Origin: Thermoguttaceae bacterium
Lineage (GTDB): Bacteria; Planctomycetota; Planctomycetia; Pirellulales; Thermoguttaceae
Assembly (NCBI GenBank): GCA_017407125.1
Contig: JAFQXE010000038.1
Location: forward strand, 1-64,000
Direction of reading: 5' to 3'
DNA: 64,000 nt
Part shown: positions 45,875 to 54,450 of the stretch, piece after piece
Position numbering within the stretch: the stretch's first letter is position 1
Layout of the letters: every line of letters begins with the position of its first letter
The notes under the pieces: model-generated
The model's input: the letters and a program-made list of their open reading frames with translations, nothing else
What the model was told of the DNA's origin: nothing
Databases searched by the model: none
Position numbers and translations under genes: made by a program

Positions 45875-47158
45875 ATGAAAAAGTTTGCTTTGCTTTTAGC
45901 CGCTCTGGTTTGCTTTAGCGCAGCCGCCATGGCGGAAGAGGAAGAGGGATTCGTCTCTCTGTTTAACGGACAAGATCTTACCGGCTGGACGGTCAACGGC
46001 GGATACGCCACTTACGCCGTTGAAGACGGCTGCATCATCGGAACGTGCGCGCCCGACAAGCCGATGAACACGTTCCTCTGCACAGACAAGGAATACGGTA
46101 ACTTCATTCTGAAATTCCAGGTGAAGTTTTTGGAAAACGGCAACTCCGGCTGCCAGTTCCGCTCTCATACTCGCCCGGAAAACGGACGCAATCGCGTCTA
46201 CGGCTATCAGTGCGAAATCGAACCCTCCGGCAGAGACTGCGGTCACATCTACGACGAAGGCCGCCGCGGACACACCAAGGGATACGTCTGGTTTGACACG
46301 TTCACCCCGCAGGAACGCTTCGACGCCTCCAAGGCGGACTGGAAAGTTGGCGACTGGAACGACGTCGAAATTCAGGCGGTTGGTCCGTCCATTAAAACCT
46401 GGATCAACGGACATCTGGTTGCCGACATCATGGACACCTACGACATGACCGGCTTCATCGGCTTGCAGGTTCACGCCGGCAAAGCCTGCAAAGTCGCGTG
46501 GAAGAACATTCGCATTAAAGACCTCGGCGTAAGCGAATGGAAATCCTTCTTCGTTAAAGGCGACGACGGCAAATACAAGCTCGAAAACGCCTATTTCGTT
46601 CTCCCGCAGGAATGGTCGTTCATGGAAGACGGAACGCTGCACGGCGACCACAAATCTGCTGAACGCCGCGACGGTCTGGTTATTTCCAACGACAACTACG
46701 ACAACTTCGCCGCCCGCGTTACCTACAGAATGAACGGCGGCAACAGCGCTCTGTACTTCCGCGCCGAAGAAACGGAAGCCCCGTGGGTTCTCCGCGGCTG
46801 GCAGAACGAAATCGCCAATAACTCCAAAGACTCCGCCCTCTGGCACACCGCCGGAATTATCAAGGGAAAGATGATCCCCGGCCGCGGCTGGGTCGTTTCC
46901 AACGACGAAATCGTCGAAAACGTTCGCAATAAAAACGTTCCTGAAGAATGGAACACGACCGCGACCATCGCCGTCGGCGACCGCATGGTTCAGACTCTTA
47001 ACGGATACTGCACGTCCGACATTGTCGACCCGAAATGCGAAAAGACCGGAAAACTTGGGCTTCAGATGCACGGCGGAACAGACTGCGAAATGTTCTTTAA
47101 GAACTGGGACTACATGCCCATCACCCCGGAAATGGTCGAACTGATCAACCGCAAATAA
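45875..47158 (+). CDS. Exported two-domain DUF1080 (3-keto-disaccharide hydrolase-like) protein
   Basis: The 427-residue protein has a signal peptide at about 1-20. The first DUF1080 domain (about 26-215) starts with the hallmark FNGQDLTGW and contains GNSGCQFRSH and a YGYQCEIEP strand. The second (about 225-427) repeats the fold with GNSALYFRAEE and GWQNEIANN. These concanavalin-like domains occur in planctomycete proteins that cleave or bind 3-keto-glycosides. The product may therefore work with Gfo/Idh/MocA dehydrogenases such as that at 9006-10262 (inference). TATAAT and AAAGGGA lie just upstream. Confidence 0.9.
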   Translation: MKKFALLLAALVCFSAAAMAEEEEGFVSLFNGQDLTGWTVNGGYATYAVEDGCIIGTCAPDKPMNTFLCTDKEYGNFILKFQVKFLENGNSGCQFRSHTRPENGRNRVYGYQCEIEPSGRDCGHIYDEGRRGHTKGYVWFDTFTPQERFDASKADWKVGDWNDVEIQAVGPSIKTWINGHLVADIMDTYDMTGFIGLQVHAGKACKVAWKNIRIKDLGVSEWKSFFVKGDDGKYKLENAYFVLPQEWSFMEDGTLHGDHKSAERRDGLVISNDNYDNFAARVTYRMNGGNSALYFRAEETEAPWVLRGWQNEIANNSKDSALWHTAGIIKGKMIPGRGWVVSNDEIVENVRNKNVPEEWNTTATIAVGDRMVQTLNGYCTSDIVDPKCEKTGKLGLQMHGGTDCEMFFKNWDYMPITPEMVELINRK

Positions 47159-47396
47159 AAAGAACTATTAACGTAACCCACTCCTTTAGGTGTGGGATCA
47201 AAAACAGAACATAAGAAATAATTACGCACAAATTCCTATCCTCTCCCCACCCCTTCGGAGTGGGGAGAGGATAGGAGGTAAAGCGTTTGGGAGATGAGCG
47301 TTTGTTCAGTCCCCCAGATAAATCTGGGGGCTACGATAAAGGTTCTTTATCCAGCTTCCTTCGTTTCTGTTATAGATATTTTACATTGTATCCAAC
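47159..47396. repeat. Intergenic hairpins after the DUF1080 gene
   Basis: CCTATCCTCTCCCCAC (47235-47250) pairs perfectly with 47260-47275, a 16-bp stem. CCCCCAGAT (47311-47319) and ATCTGGGGG (47322-47330) form a second perfect hairpin. No gene is present. The first may work as a terminator although it has no T run. Confidence 0.7.
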
Positions 47397-47564
47397 AAAA
47401 AAGCCCGGAGTTTCCTAGGAAATTCCGGGCTGCGGTGTAATGACGGTTACATACTGTGAAAGTCGGTGAACTCCCTCAAATCCCAGCCGGGTAAACGCAC
47501 CCTGCAAAGCAGAGGAAGTATGCGTTGACTTTCACAGATTTGGGTTAAAGGTTTGAAAAATTAT
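47397..47564 (-). ncRNA. Candidate structured small RNA, minus strand
   Basis: The transcript would start near 47564 and end at a terminator (47430-47397): a 13-bp stem built from GCCCGGA/TCCGGGC with TTTTTT behind it. Inside, CTGTGAAAGTC and GACTTTCACAG form a perfect 11-bp stem enclosing a hairpin AACGCA...TGCGTT. CCCAAATC upstream of the stem can pair with GATTTG inside it, suggesting a pseudoknot or an alternative fold. There is no coding frame. It does not match the 6S, SRP, RNase P, tmRNA or riboswitch motifs I know. No minus-strand gene lies downstream, so it is not a leader. Confidence 0.65.
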
Positions 47565-47570
47565 GTATTC

Positions 47571-47598
47571 AATATACATGATTTTTAAATTATTTCAA
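47571..47598 (-). promoter_or_regulatory. Promoter of the minus-strand small RNA
   Basis: On the minus strand TTGAAA (47598-47593), a 16-base spacer and TATATT (47576-47571) lie seven bases before the proposed start. Confidence 0.65.
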
Positions 47599-47627
47599 GA
47601 GGAATTCAGATTTTTTCTTCTAACGTC

Positions 47628-47655
47628 TTGAAATATACAATTATTTAAGTATAAT
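47628..47655 (+). promoter_or_regulatory. Promoter of the plus-strand small RNA
   Basis: TTGAAA (47628-47633), a 16-base spacer and consensus TATAAT (47650-47655). It is divergent from, and has the same form as, the promoter at 47571-47598. Confidence 0.65.
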
Positions 47656-47661
47656 AGAATT

Positions 47662-47813
47662 CAAAATCGTTGCTGGCAGAACGCGCTGAGCCTTTAATGG
47701 CTGCAATTGCTTCGCGATGGAACGTTTCATAACTTCCTGATCGATATGTAGAGAAAAATTAGACAAAATATCAACCTCCAAGGCGGAATTTGAAAAAATT
47801 TTCGCCTTTTTTT
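47662..47813 (+). ncRNA. Candidate small RNA, plus strand
   Basis: It starts about 7 bases after TATAAT and ends with a terminator: AGGCG (47781-47785) and CGCCT (47803-47807) flank an A/T-rich inner stem, followed by seven T residues. The RNA contains a GCC/GGC hairpin and an unpaired-looking AACCTCC just before the terminator that is complementary to Shine-Dalgarno sequences. No convincing coding frame. The remaining 47814-48191 is AT-rich, without a gene. Confidence 0.55.
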
Positions 47814-48191
47814 AATTTCTTGTAACGCTCTTTCGTTTAGTTTCAAATAGAGGAAGATATAAGTCATCCTGATTGAAGACGATGGTTCAAACGTCCTGTT
47901 AGACAATTCATAACTCATTTATATTCATAGAGTTATCCGTATTGTTGACTAAACAAATAATAGACGAGTAGCGCTGTTAATTTAACAGGTTGAGTTGAAT
48001 AAATTTGTAATTGAATGAACTTTATATCCCTTTGATTGCAAGCGTTTCCAATCAGCAATTACAAAATATTCAAAAAACTTCCCCAAATCAAAACGCCCCC
48101 CATTGATATATACAATGTCAAAAATCAGGCGTTTCCCAATATGAAAAAGGCGCCAGCCACAATCTTTTCATTTTTTGAGAAAGGAGAACGA

Positions 48192-49301
48192 ATGAGTTCA
48201 GAAAGCAACATTTATGTTTTTTCAGACAATCCGGAAGCCCGCGAAAGGTGCAAGAACTTCCCGGTTAATGTATTGGGATATAAACCGGCTGCCGAAAATT
48301 CGCCAATCATTCAGAAAGTTCTGACATGGTTTGGCGATTCGAAGTCAACAGACGACGTTTCCGTTGAAAAAGTGTTAGGCGGGGTCTATAAAAAAGCGAC
48401 TAAAAACCAGGAACAAAAGTTTTATCTGGTTTTCGACGTTTACGGTCTGGAAGACATCGAGAACAGTTTCGACTATTGGGACGCGCTTCAAAAGCAGCCC
48501 AACATCAAAATTTTTCGTTTCAGCTTCAGTAAAGAATCGATCAAAGACGGCGTTCACAGCCTCGCCGCCATTTTGAACGAACTGTGTCCGGAATGCGCTC
48601 CTGAGCAAAGCGCCAAGGAATCGGAAAAGGAACAGGAATCGGACAAACAGGATTCCAATCGCAAGACGACCTCTTCAGATAGCAATCAGGTTAACGCATT
48701 AGTAAAAACGCTCAATAATTTGATTGGCGCCATAAACCAGATCAACGCAAAAGCTGAGACGCTTTCTCAAGACATGGAAGCGGTCAAAACCGTCATTTCC
48801 AAAAAGTCGGACGCCGACGACCTCAACCTTCAGCTTCGCCGTGAACTGAATGAAAAAGTTCAGCAGGCGTCGACAGAGATGAGCAAAGCCAAACGTAACG
48901 AAAAACAATGGGTGCAGTGCGTTTCTTCGTTTTTGGATTCCCTGGCGGCGGAAGCCGACAATCCGGACTTGAGCGAAGACATTCGCAGCATGGCGCAGCG
49001 ATATTCCAAAGCGCTTCTGCGTTATCTCGAACCGGTTCAGTTTGAAAAAATCGAACTGGCAGTTGGAGACGAATGGAATCCCAACAGCGGCGCTCAGGCG
49101 CGTTACTCTGAAACCGAAACCGTTCCGCAGGGAGAACCCTTGCGAATTCTGGAAATCCAGGAACAGGGTTACAAATATCAAGGCGTCCTGGTTAAGAACC
49201 CTATTGTTATCGTCCCCAAACCGGTTCAGACCGCCGACGTCAAAGAGGAAACAATTGAAATTGTTGATAACGACGTCAACAACGAATCAGCAGAAATTTA
49301 A
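48192..49301 (+). CDS. GrpE-like nucleotide exchange factor with novel N-terminal domain
   Basis: The 369-residue protein starts at 48192 because AAGGAG lies 7 bases upstream. The in-frame ATG at 48036 lacks any ribosome site. Residues 1-140 form an alpha/beta domain I do not recognise (YVFSDNPEARERC, FYLVFDVYGLEDIE). A Glu/Lys/Ser linker and a long coiled coil (about 165-245) follow. Residues ~283-342 match the GrpE beta domain in order: a VGDEWNPN segment in place of the usual GxxxDP, then a strand pair ILEIQEQGYKYQGVLVKNP ending in IVIV. The next gene, 67 bases on, is an Hsp70. It most probably works as that protein's dedicated exchange factor. The Glu/Asn-rich end is low-complexity. Confidence 0.75.
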   Translation: MSSESNIYVFSDNPEARERCKNFPVNVLGYKPAAENSPIIQKVLTWFGDSKSTDDVSVEKVLGGVYKKATKNQEQKFYLVFDVYGLEDIENSFDYWDALQKQPNIKIFRFSFSKESIKDGVHSLAAILNELCPECAPEQSAKESEKEQESDKQDSNRKTTSSDSNQVNALVKTLNNLIGAINQINAKAETLSQDMEAVKTVISKKSDADDLNLQLRRELNEKVQQASTEMSKAKRNEKQWVQCVSSFLDSLAAEADNPDLSEDIRSMAQRYSKALLRYLEPVQFEKIELAVGDEWNPNSGAQARYSETETVPQGEPLRILEIQEQGYKYQGVLVKNPIVIVPKPVQTADVKEETIEIVDNDVNNESAEI

Positions 49302-49368
49302 ATTGTACACGGTTCCAACTTTTAGAATCGTTTAACCCTTAATCTCAACAATAAAGGAGAAGCAATCA

Positions 49369-50994
49369 ATGAGTATTCCAATTGGAATTGACCTTGGAAC
49401 ATCCACATCCGAGATTACCGCCTGGCAAGACGGACAATGGAAAACTTTCCAGGATAACAGCGCAGCCACGCCAACAGAAGTCGTTCCTTCCGTTGTCGCA
49501 TACGATCCGCAATCACAACAGCATCTGGTTGGCGAACTGGCGGAAAGCTATCCAGACTGCATTCGCGAAGCCAAACGAAAGATGGGCAAAACCGGCGAAG
49601 AAGCGCGCTGCACCACCGGCGGCAAAGACCTCAAACCGGAAGAGGTCGGCGCCGTCGTTCTGAAGCATCTGAAAGCTATTGCAGAAGAGAGTTTGTTTGG
49701 CGACACCGTTACAGACGTTATCCTGACCATTCCTGCAATCTTTTCCCAAAAGGCTAGAATTGCAACCAAAACAGCCGGCGAACTGGCTGGACTGAACATC
49801 ATCCAGTTGATCAACGAGCCGGTTGCCGCTGCGCTTTATTACGCATTCCTTGCTGGCGACAAATGGAAAGCCGGCATTAATAACCTCTTTGTCTTTGACT
49901 TTGGCGGCGGTACTTTGGACTTCACCGTTTGTACGATGGCGGGCAATATCGTCAACTTCGTTTGTTCTGGCGGAGACCCGGAGCTGGGCGGAAAAGACAT
50001 CGACGAAATGTTCATGGCTTACGTTACAAACAAGTTCATGGCGGCGAATCCCTCTGCAAAGCAGTCTGATTCGGTGGGCGTTAAAGCGATGCTTAAAAAT
50101 CAATGCATTCTGTGCAAAAAATCGCTTACACGGTCGGAAACCGGCAAAATTTACGTTAGCTCCTTCGCTACAGACAACGGACGCCCGGTCGACCTGGATT
50201 TGAGCGTTACCCGTGACGAATTCAATGAAAACGTCCTGAAGAACTCCCCGATCCCTGGCAAAGACTCGATCATTAATCGCATCAAGGTCAGTCTGGACAA
50301 TCTCTTTGAACAAAACAAAGACAGAACTTCAATGAGCGACATCGACTACCTGCTTTTTGTCGGCGGGTCGTCCTACATTCCCTACGTTCAGGAATACCTC
50401 AAAGAGTACCTTGGAATTGACCACAGCCGAGCTTTCTGTCAGGAACCCAATCTGGCGGTTACCCGCGGCGCCGCTTACTTTGCCGCTAACAGAGAGATTC
50501 TCAACGCGGCTGACCCCGAAGCCATGGGCATTCAGCTCGGACTTCCTGAAAATAAGCGCGTGGACGTCTTTGCGGTTTCACCGCACGGCATTGGCTGCGA
50601 AGTTACCGACCGACAAACGGGCGGGCGTCTGTACAGTCAATGGTTCCCGCCTCAGCAGCAAATTCCATTTGAAGGCAGCTTTGGCTATTCATTGCTTACC
50701 CCGGATCAAACCAGTCTCCGCTTTGCCATTTACCAGTCAATGGTGGACGAAGACGGTCAGGACATTGAAGATACGGAATTCACCGGCTGTGAAAACCAGA
50801 TCGTCAATATTCCGCCGTCGACCGACGGAACGTGCCGCGCTGTTCAAACCGAAGTCAAATACGACGAGTCGGGGCTGCTGCATGCGCTTGTAACAATTCC
50901 GTCAACCGGACAGAGCATGACGCTGGAATACAAAGAAAGCGCAATGGCTTCCGAAGCCAGCAAGAGAAAGATCGCTGAATTTACCAAAAATTAA
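49369..50994 (+). CDS. Short Hsp70/DnaK-like chaperone
   Basis: The 541-residue protein has all Hsp70 nucleotide motifs: phosphate-1 IGIDLGTSTSE (Asp8), a proline-switch region LTIPAIFSQKAR, INEPVAAAL, phosphate-2 FDFGGGTLDF (Asp177) and the adenosine motif VGGSSYIPYV (Gly332). The C-terminal part, from about 385, is a beta substrate-binding domain, but it ends early. The alpha-helical lid and acidic tail of DnaK (about 640 residues) are missing. AAAGGAG lies 9 bases before the ATG. It follows the GrpE-like gene and precedes the J-like membrane proteins, pointing to a specialised chaperone system rather than the housekeeping DnaK. Confidence 0.93.
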   Translation: MSIPIGIDLGTSTSEITAWQDGQWKTFQDNSAATPTEVVPSVVAYDPQSQQHLVGELAESYPDCIREAKRKMGKTGEEARCTTGGKDLKPEEVGAVVLKHLKAIAEESLFGDTVTDVILTIPAIFSQKARIATKTAGELAGLNIIQLINEPVAAALYYAFLAGDKWKAGINNLFVFDFGGGTLDFTVCTMAGNIVNFVCSGGDPELGGKDIDEMFMAYVTNKFMAANPSAKQSDSVGVKAMLKNQCILCKKSLTRSETGKIYVSSFATDNGRPVDLDLSVTRDEFNENVLKNSPIPGKDSIINRIKVSLDNLFEQNKDRTSMSDIDYLLFVGGSSYIPYVQEYLKEYLGIDHSRAFCQEPNLAVTRGAAYFAANREILNAADPEAMGIQLGLPENKRVDVFAVSPHGIGCEVTDRQTGGRLYSQWFPPQQQIPFEGSFGYSLLTPDQTSLRFAIYQSMVDEDGQDIEDTEFTGCENQIVNIPPSTDGTCRAVQTEVKYDESGLLHALVTIPSTGQSMTLEYKESAMASEASKRKIAEFTKN

Positions 50995-51041
50995 AGCGCT
51001 TTTTCAGACAGACAATGACAACGTTTTAAAGTCCTGATTTA

Positions 51042-51090
51042 ACTCATGCGTCTGACTGAGAATTATTCTCTCAGTCAGACGTTTATGAGT
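51042..51090 (+). terminator. Long hairpin between Hsp70 and the first J-like gene
   Basis: CGTCTGACTGAGA (51049-51061) pairs perfectly with TCTCAGTCAGACG (51069-51081). The stem can extend outward through ACTCAT/ATGAGT. The T run is weak, so it may attenuate transcription or protect the upstream mRNA, setting different levels for chaperone and membrane genes. Confidence 0.65.
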
Positions 51091-51136
51091 AATTGAATTC
51101 CTGTTTCGATTTTAGAAAAAGCTTCTGAATAAACCA

Positions 51137-52150
51137 ATGGACACAAATCAAACCCAATTCGATATTTTCGATTATCTCGGTATTGAAATATCTGACGACC
51201 CGGAAAAATTAAGAAAAGCTATCGACGCTTTAACTGTAGGCTCCGAGAAGTACAAAAAACTGTATAGCAATCCGGAATTCTCCAAAATCCGAAACAAAAT
51301 CTATACAAAAAACACTTCTGCTTATCTTGCCTACGTTCAAGAGATTCGAAACATGAGGAATCAGCGACAGCAAGAACTGATTCGTCAGCAGCAGGAACGT
51401 CAGCGACAGGAGCAGATTCGACAAGAGCAGATCCGTCAGCAGCAGGAACGTCAGCGGCAGGAGCAGATTCGACAACAGCAAATCCGTCAGCAGCAGGAAC
51501 GCCAGCGGCAAGAGCAGATTCGACAACAGCAACAGTACCAACAGCAGCAATATCAGCAACAACAATATCGACAGCAGCAGTATCGACAACCGCAGCCCCA
51601 GTATCAACAGCCGTACTATCCGCCGCAGCCTCGATATCAGCCCAGAGCGAATACTCAACAAAGCGCTCAGCATCAAACAAGAGTAAGAAATTCGAATCAG
51701 CAAACTAATCCGGCAGCTGCCATATTGGCGTTTATTGGAGCTGTCCTGTATGGCATTTGGTGGGCGATTAAAAACGCTTTTATTTCCATTTGCGCATTTT
51801 TTGGTTTCGGCGACGCGCCGGCAACAACTCAGTTGGCAACGCCTGTAATTGCAAGCATTGTCGAACATGATCTATATGTCGATGTTGTATGGGGACCTGT
51901 ATTTTGCGCTGATTATTATGTATTGCATGATGAGGACGGCCGTTATGACGATGAAGTAATTGACAGCGGGCTTAAAACAACAATTTATCGTCAGGATTAC
52001 GGAACCAAAACATATACGCTTACCGCGCATTCCAATAAACAAAAATACTCAACTTCGAATAAGGCAACAATTACTGTACGACCCAAATATCTGGGATCGC
52101 CTCAAAACAATCAAGAAGATACTTATGATACATATAACTTTTACTATTAA
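51137..52150 (+). CDS. J-like N-terminal domain, Gln/Arg repeat, one TM helix and Fn3-like domain
   Basis: The 337-residue protein has four parts. Residues 1-75 are a domain shared with the next two genes (IFDYLGIEISDDPEKLRKAI, KIYTKNTSAYLAYVQEIR). Residues 76-160 are a reiterated QQERQRQEQIRQ coiled coil running into a Gln/Tyr/Pro tract. One membrane helix lies at about 193-220. An Fn3-like beta sandwich (~233-325) would be outside the membrane. The shared domain begins like a J-domain (I..YLGI...DP..LRKAI) but has no HPD motif. A membrane-fixed Hsp70 recruiter is proposed, not demonstrated. There is no clear Shine-Dalgarno. Confidence 0.75.
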   Translation: MDTNQTQFDIFDYLGIEISDDPEKLRKAIDALTVGSEKYKKLYSNPEFSKIRNKIYTKNTSAYLAYVQEIRNMRNQRQQELIRQQQERQRQEQIRQEQIRQQQERQRQEQIRQQQIRQQQERQRQEQIRQQQQYQQQQYQQQQYRQQQYRQPQPQYQQPYYPPQPRYQPRANTQQSAQHQTRVRNSNQQTNPAAAILAFIGAVLYGIWWAIKNAFISICAFFGFGDAPATTQLATPVIASIVEHDLYVDVVWGPVFCADYYVLHDEDGRYDDEVIDSGLKTTIYRQDYGTKTYTLTAHSNKQKYSTSNKATITVRPKYLGSPQNNQEDTYDTYNFYY

Positions 52151-52230
52151 CAAACGTTTAACGACATTTCTATCTTAACGCGTAATTATTGAATTCACAA
52201 TCAGCAACAGTTTTTATTGCGAACAGTTAA

Positions 52231-53313
52231 ATGAATAATAATTCGTTATTCGACATTTTTGATTATTTAGGCATCCCGGTAACGGACGACCCGGAGGTGG
52301 TCAGAAAAGCTATTGACTCTTTAAAGGTTGGCACCGAAAAATACAAAAATTTATATGGCAACCCAAAATTCTCCCAAATAAGAAGCAAGATTTATACAAA
52401 GAATAATTCCGCTTTCCTGGCATACGTCCAGGAAATCCGCATGTTGCGACAATCCAATCAGCAGCAGAACTACAACCAGCAGAACTACAACCAGCAGGAT
52501 TACAACCAGCAGGATGTTGAATTTGACGATTATGCAGACCAGTTATATGATCAACAATTTAACAACAAAGATAAGAAAGCGACATTTTTAGGCTGTGCAT
52601 TTCTTATCTTCGTTTGCTTCTGTATAATCGGTGGAATTGGAGCGTTGTTTGATTCTGGTTCAACAACGTTATCCAATCCCAAGGTGAAATTTAACGACGT
52701 CGATCGTCAAAGCGTCAGAATTTCATGGGAACCCGTTGAACACGCTGACTACTACCTTCTGAAAAACAAGAGCGACGATTTGCCGGAGACGGAAATTCGG
52801 AACAGAACGGAGTATATTGTTTTTCGTCATGACGATCGTAAAACCGAGTACTCTTTAAGCGCCTGTTCAGACGACGAAAAGTATAAACCGTCTTCGTCGG
52901 TAAAGATTAACATTGAATCCGTAAAAAACCATCTTCAGGAAACCGAAACTGAAACAGAAGAAGAACCGGAAGTCAACCCTGAAGATAATTATACGCCTTC
53001 CGTTCTAACGCCGGAACCGTCCAACTCCGCCAAAACCGTTCTCGACGCCCCGAAGCCTCGCATTGTCGAAACCAAAAATTCCGTTCTCGTTCTTTGGGAC
53101 GTCGTAGAAAACGCGGATCGTTATTTGCTGGAAATCAAAATGGGAAGAAACGGGAAAAGTTTCAGCAAAGTTGTCAACGATAGCATGTATACTTTTTCCA
53201 CCTTGAAACCGAACAAGGAATATTTTATCACTGTTACTGCCATTCCAAAAGATGAAGCCAGGTTTTCTCCGTCTCCATCAAAAACGATTTCCTTTACGCT
53301 TCAGCCCAAATAA
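52231..53313 (+). CDS. J-like N-terminal domain, one TM helix and two Fn3-like domains
   Basis: The 360-residue paralogue of the preceding protein has the shared domain at 1-73 (FDYLGIPVTDDPEVVRKAID, RSKIYTKNNSAFLAYVQEIR). A short QQNYNQQ tract at 76-95, one membrane helix at about 118-140 and two Fn3-like sandwiches (about 148-230 and 262-358) follow. Both sandwiches carry the SWEPVEHADYYLL or LWDVVENADRYLL strand typical of Fn3. The linker is Glu/Thr-rich. The inferred topology is N-terminus inside, Fn3 pair outside. It ends 8 bases before the next gene, so the two are translated from one mRNA. Confidence 0.75.
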   Translation: MNNNSLFDIFDYLGIPVTDDPEVVRKAIDSLKVGTEKYKNLYGNPKFSQIRSKIYTKNNSAFLAYVQEIRMLRQSNQQQNYNQQNYNQQDYNQQDVEFDDYADQLYDQQFNNKDKKATFLGCAFLIFVCFCIIGGIGALFDSGSTTLSNPKVKFNDVDRQSVRISWEPVEHADYYLLKNKSDDLPETEIRNRTEYIVFRHDDRKTEYSLSACSDDEKYKPSSSVKINIESVKNHLQETETETEEEPEVNPEDNYTPSVLTPEPSNSAKTVLDAPKPRIVETKNSVLVLWDVVENADRYLLEIKMGRNGKSFSKVVNDSMYTFSTLKPNKEYFITVTAIPKDEARFSPSPSKTISFTLQPK

Positions 53314-53321
53314 CGTTTATA

Positions 53322-54359
53322 ATGACAGACAACAACGACTTGTTCGATATTTTCCAGTTCGTACAAATTCCCGTTACAGACGACCTGGCAGCCGTTCAGA
53401 AAGCTGTCGACGCCCTCCCTGTAAGAAAAATGGCAGAGCTGCAAAAGAATCCCGGGTTTTCAAAAATACGGTCATTCATATTCACCAAAACTGCAACGCC
53501 TGCTTACCGGGAATACGTTCAAAATATACGAGATTTACGGCTTAAAAACAAGCAGCATACAAATACAAAACAACAGCAAAACCAGACGGGTACGGATCGG
53601 TCTCGTTCGAAAGACGTTGACACTCGTTCTGAAACGGAAAGACAGAAAGAGTGGATAAGACAATATGACGAAAGAGCGAATAAACTAAATAATCAAAACG
53701 GGAACAATAATACAAAAGTAGATTCTGACGTACAGGATTCTAACGAACGCAATCCGCTCCAGCGTCTGGCAGATTTATTAAATCAAAAGCCTGACAGAAA
53801 AACGTCGCGTATATTCACTATCGCCTGGTTCCTGAGCACGAAATCAATTTGTGAAATAGTAATAATCTGTTTCATGATGGCGATTTTGTCGTCGCTCTCT
53901 GAGGCGGGATTTGGCATTGCATTGCTTGTCAGATTCGTTTTCCTTTTGATATTGGGATATGCCGCTTATCGATTGATACTTCCTGACGTCAGAGCCTTGA
54001 ATCTGATTAAAAACGGTTATTTTACCCTGGGGCGCAAAGACTCTAATGGAGATATTCTCTACACGGATAAAAACAATACTCAGCATAGATGGCGCCCCCA
54101 ATCGTCTATTTTTTTCAATGAAAGTATTTATAATGAATACCTGATTGCAGCAGACGGGAACAATCCCAACCATATCAAAGTTCTTTCCGTGTCGGACTGT
54201 CAAACTTCAAACTCCGACATTAAATTTATCATTCCGGAATGGTTTATGTTTTTGAACCTTCCCGTAACGTTTGATTTGTCAAAGTCAGAGTTTTCGAGCA
54301 ATCAGCGTTTCCTCTGGTTATTTTTGGCGTTAATTATTTTTCTTTTTATTGTCTTTTGA
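53322..54359 (+). CDS. Fusion of J-like domain and multi-span membrane module
   Basis: The 345-residue protein has residues 1-75 like the two preceding proteins (IFQFVQIPVTDDLAAVQKAV, AYREYVQNIRDLR). A polar charged linker follows to about 143. Residues 144-345 are the membrane module of the two following genes: LQRLADLLNQKP, two helices at about 178-220, the signature LIKNGYFTLGRKDSNG, and a C-terminal helix at about 325-343. The fusion physically joins the two protein types of this locus, strong evidence that they act together. It is the most divergent copy of the N-terminal domain. Confidence 0.75.
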   Translation: MTDNNDLFDIFQFVQIPVTDDLAAVQKAVDALPVRKMAELQKNPGFSKIRSFIFTKTATPAYREYVQNIRDLRLKNKQHTNTKQQQNQTGTDRSRSKDVDTRSETERQKEWIRQYDERANKLNNQNGNNNTKVDSDVQDSNERNPLQRLADLLNQKPDRKTSRIFTIAWFLSTKSICEIVIICFMMAILSSLSEAGFGIALLVRFVFLLILGYAAYRLILPDVRALNLIKNGYFTLGRKDSNGDILYTDKNNTQHRWRPQSSIFFNESIYNEYLIAADGNNPNHIKVLSVSDCQTSNSDIKFIIPEWFMFLNLPVTFDLSKSEFSSNQRFLWLFLALIIFLFIVF

Positions 54360-54450
54360 TAAAAAAAAACGATTAAATCCGGCGTTTTCCTCAAATTTTT
54401 GGAACAGGCAGAAGGCTTTCATCGTAATAATGATTATGGAGGACAAAATC

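Noticed and set aside
47434..47560. 6S RNA, SRP RNA, RNase P RNA or tmRNA identity for the minus-strand small RNA
   Set aside because: The length fits 6S, but I see no long rod with a central bubble, no GGAAGGAAGCAG-type SRP loop, no RNase P core motif and no tRNA-like ends. Left as unknown.
49369..50994. Housekeeping dnaK
   Set aside because: The lid and C-terminal tail are absent and the neighbours are membrane proteins rather than dnaJ, grpE of normal length or clpB. A specialised Hsp70 is more likely.
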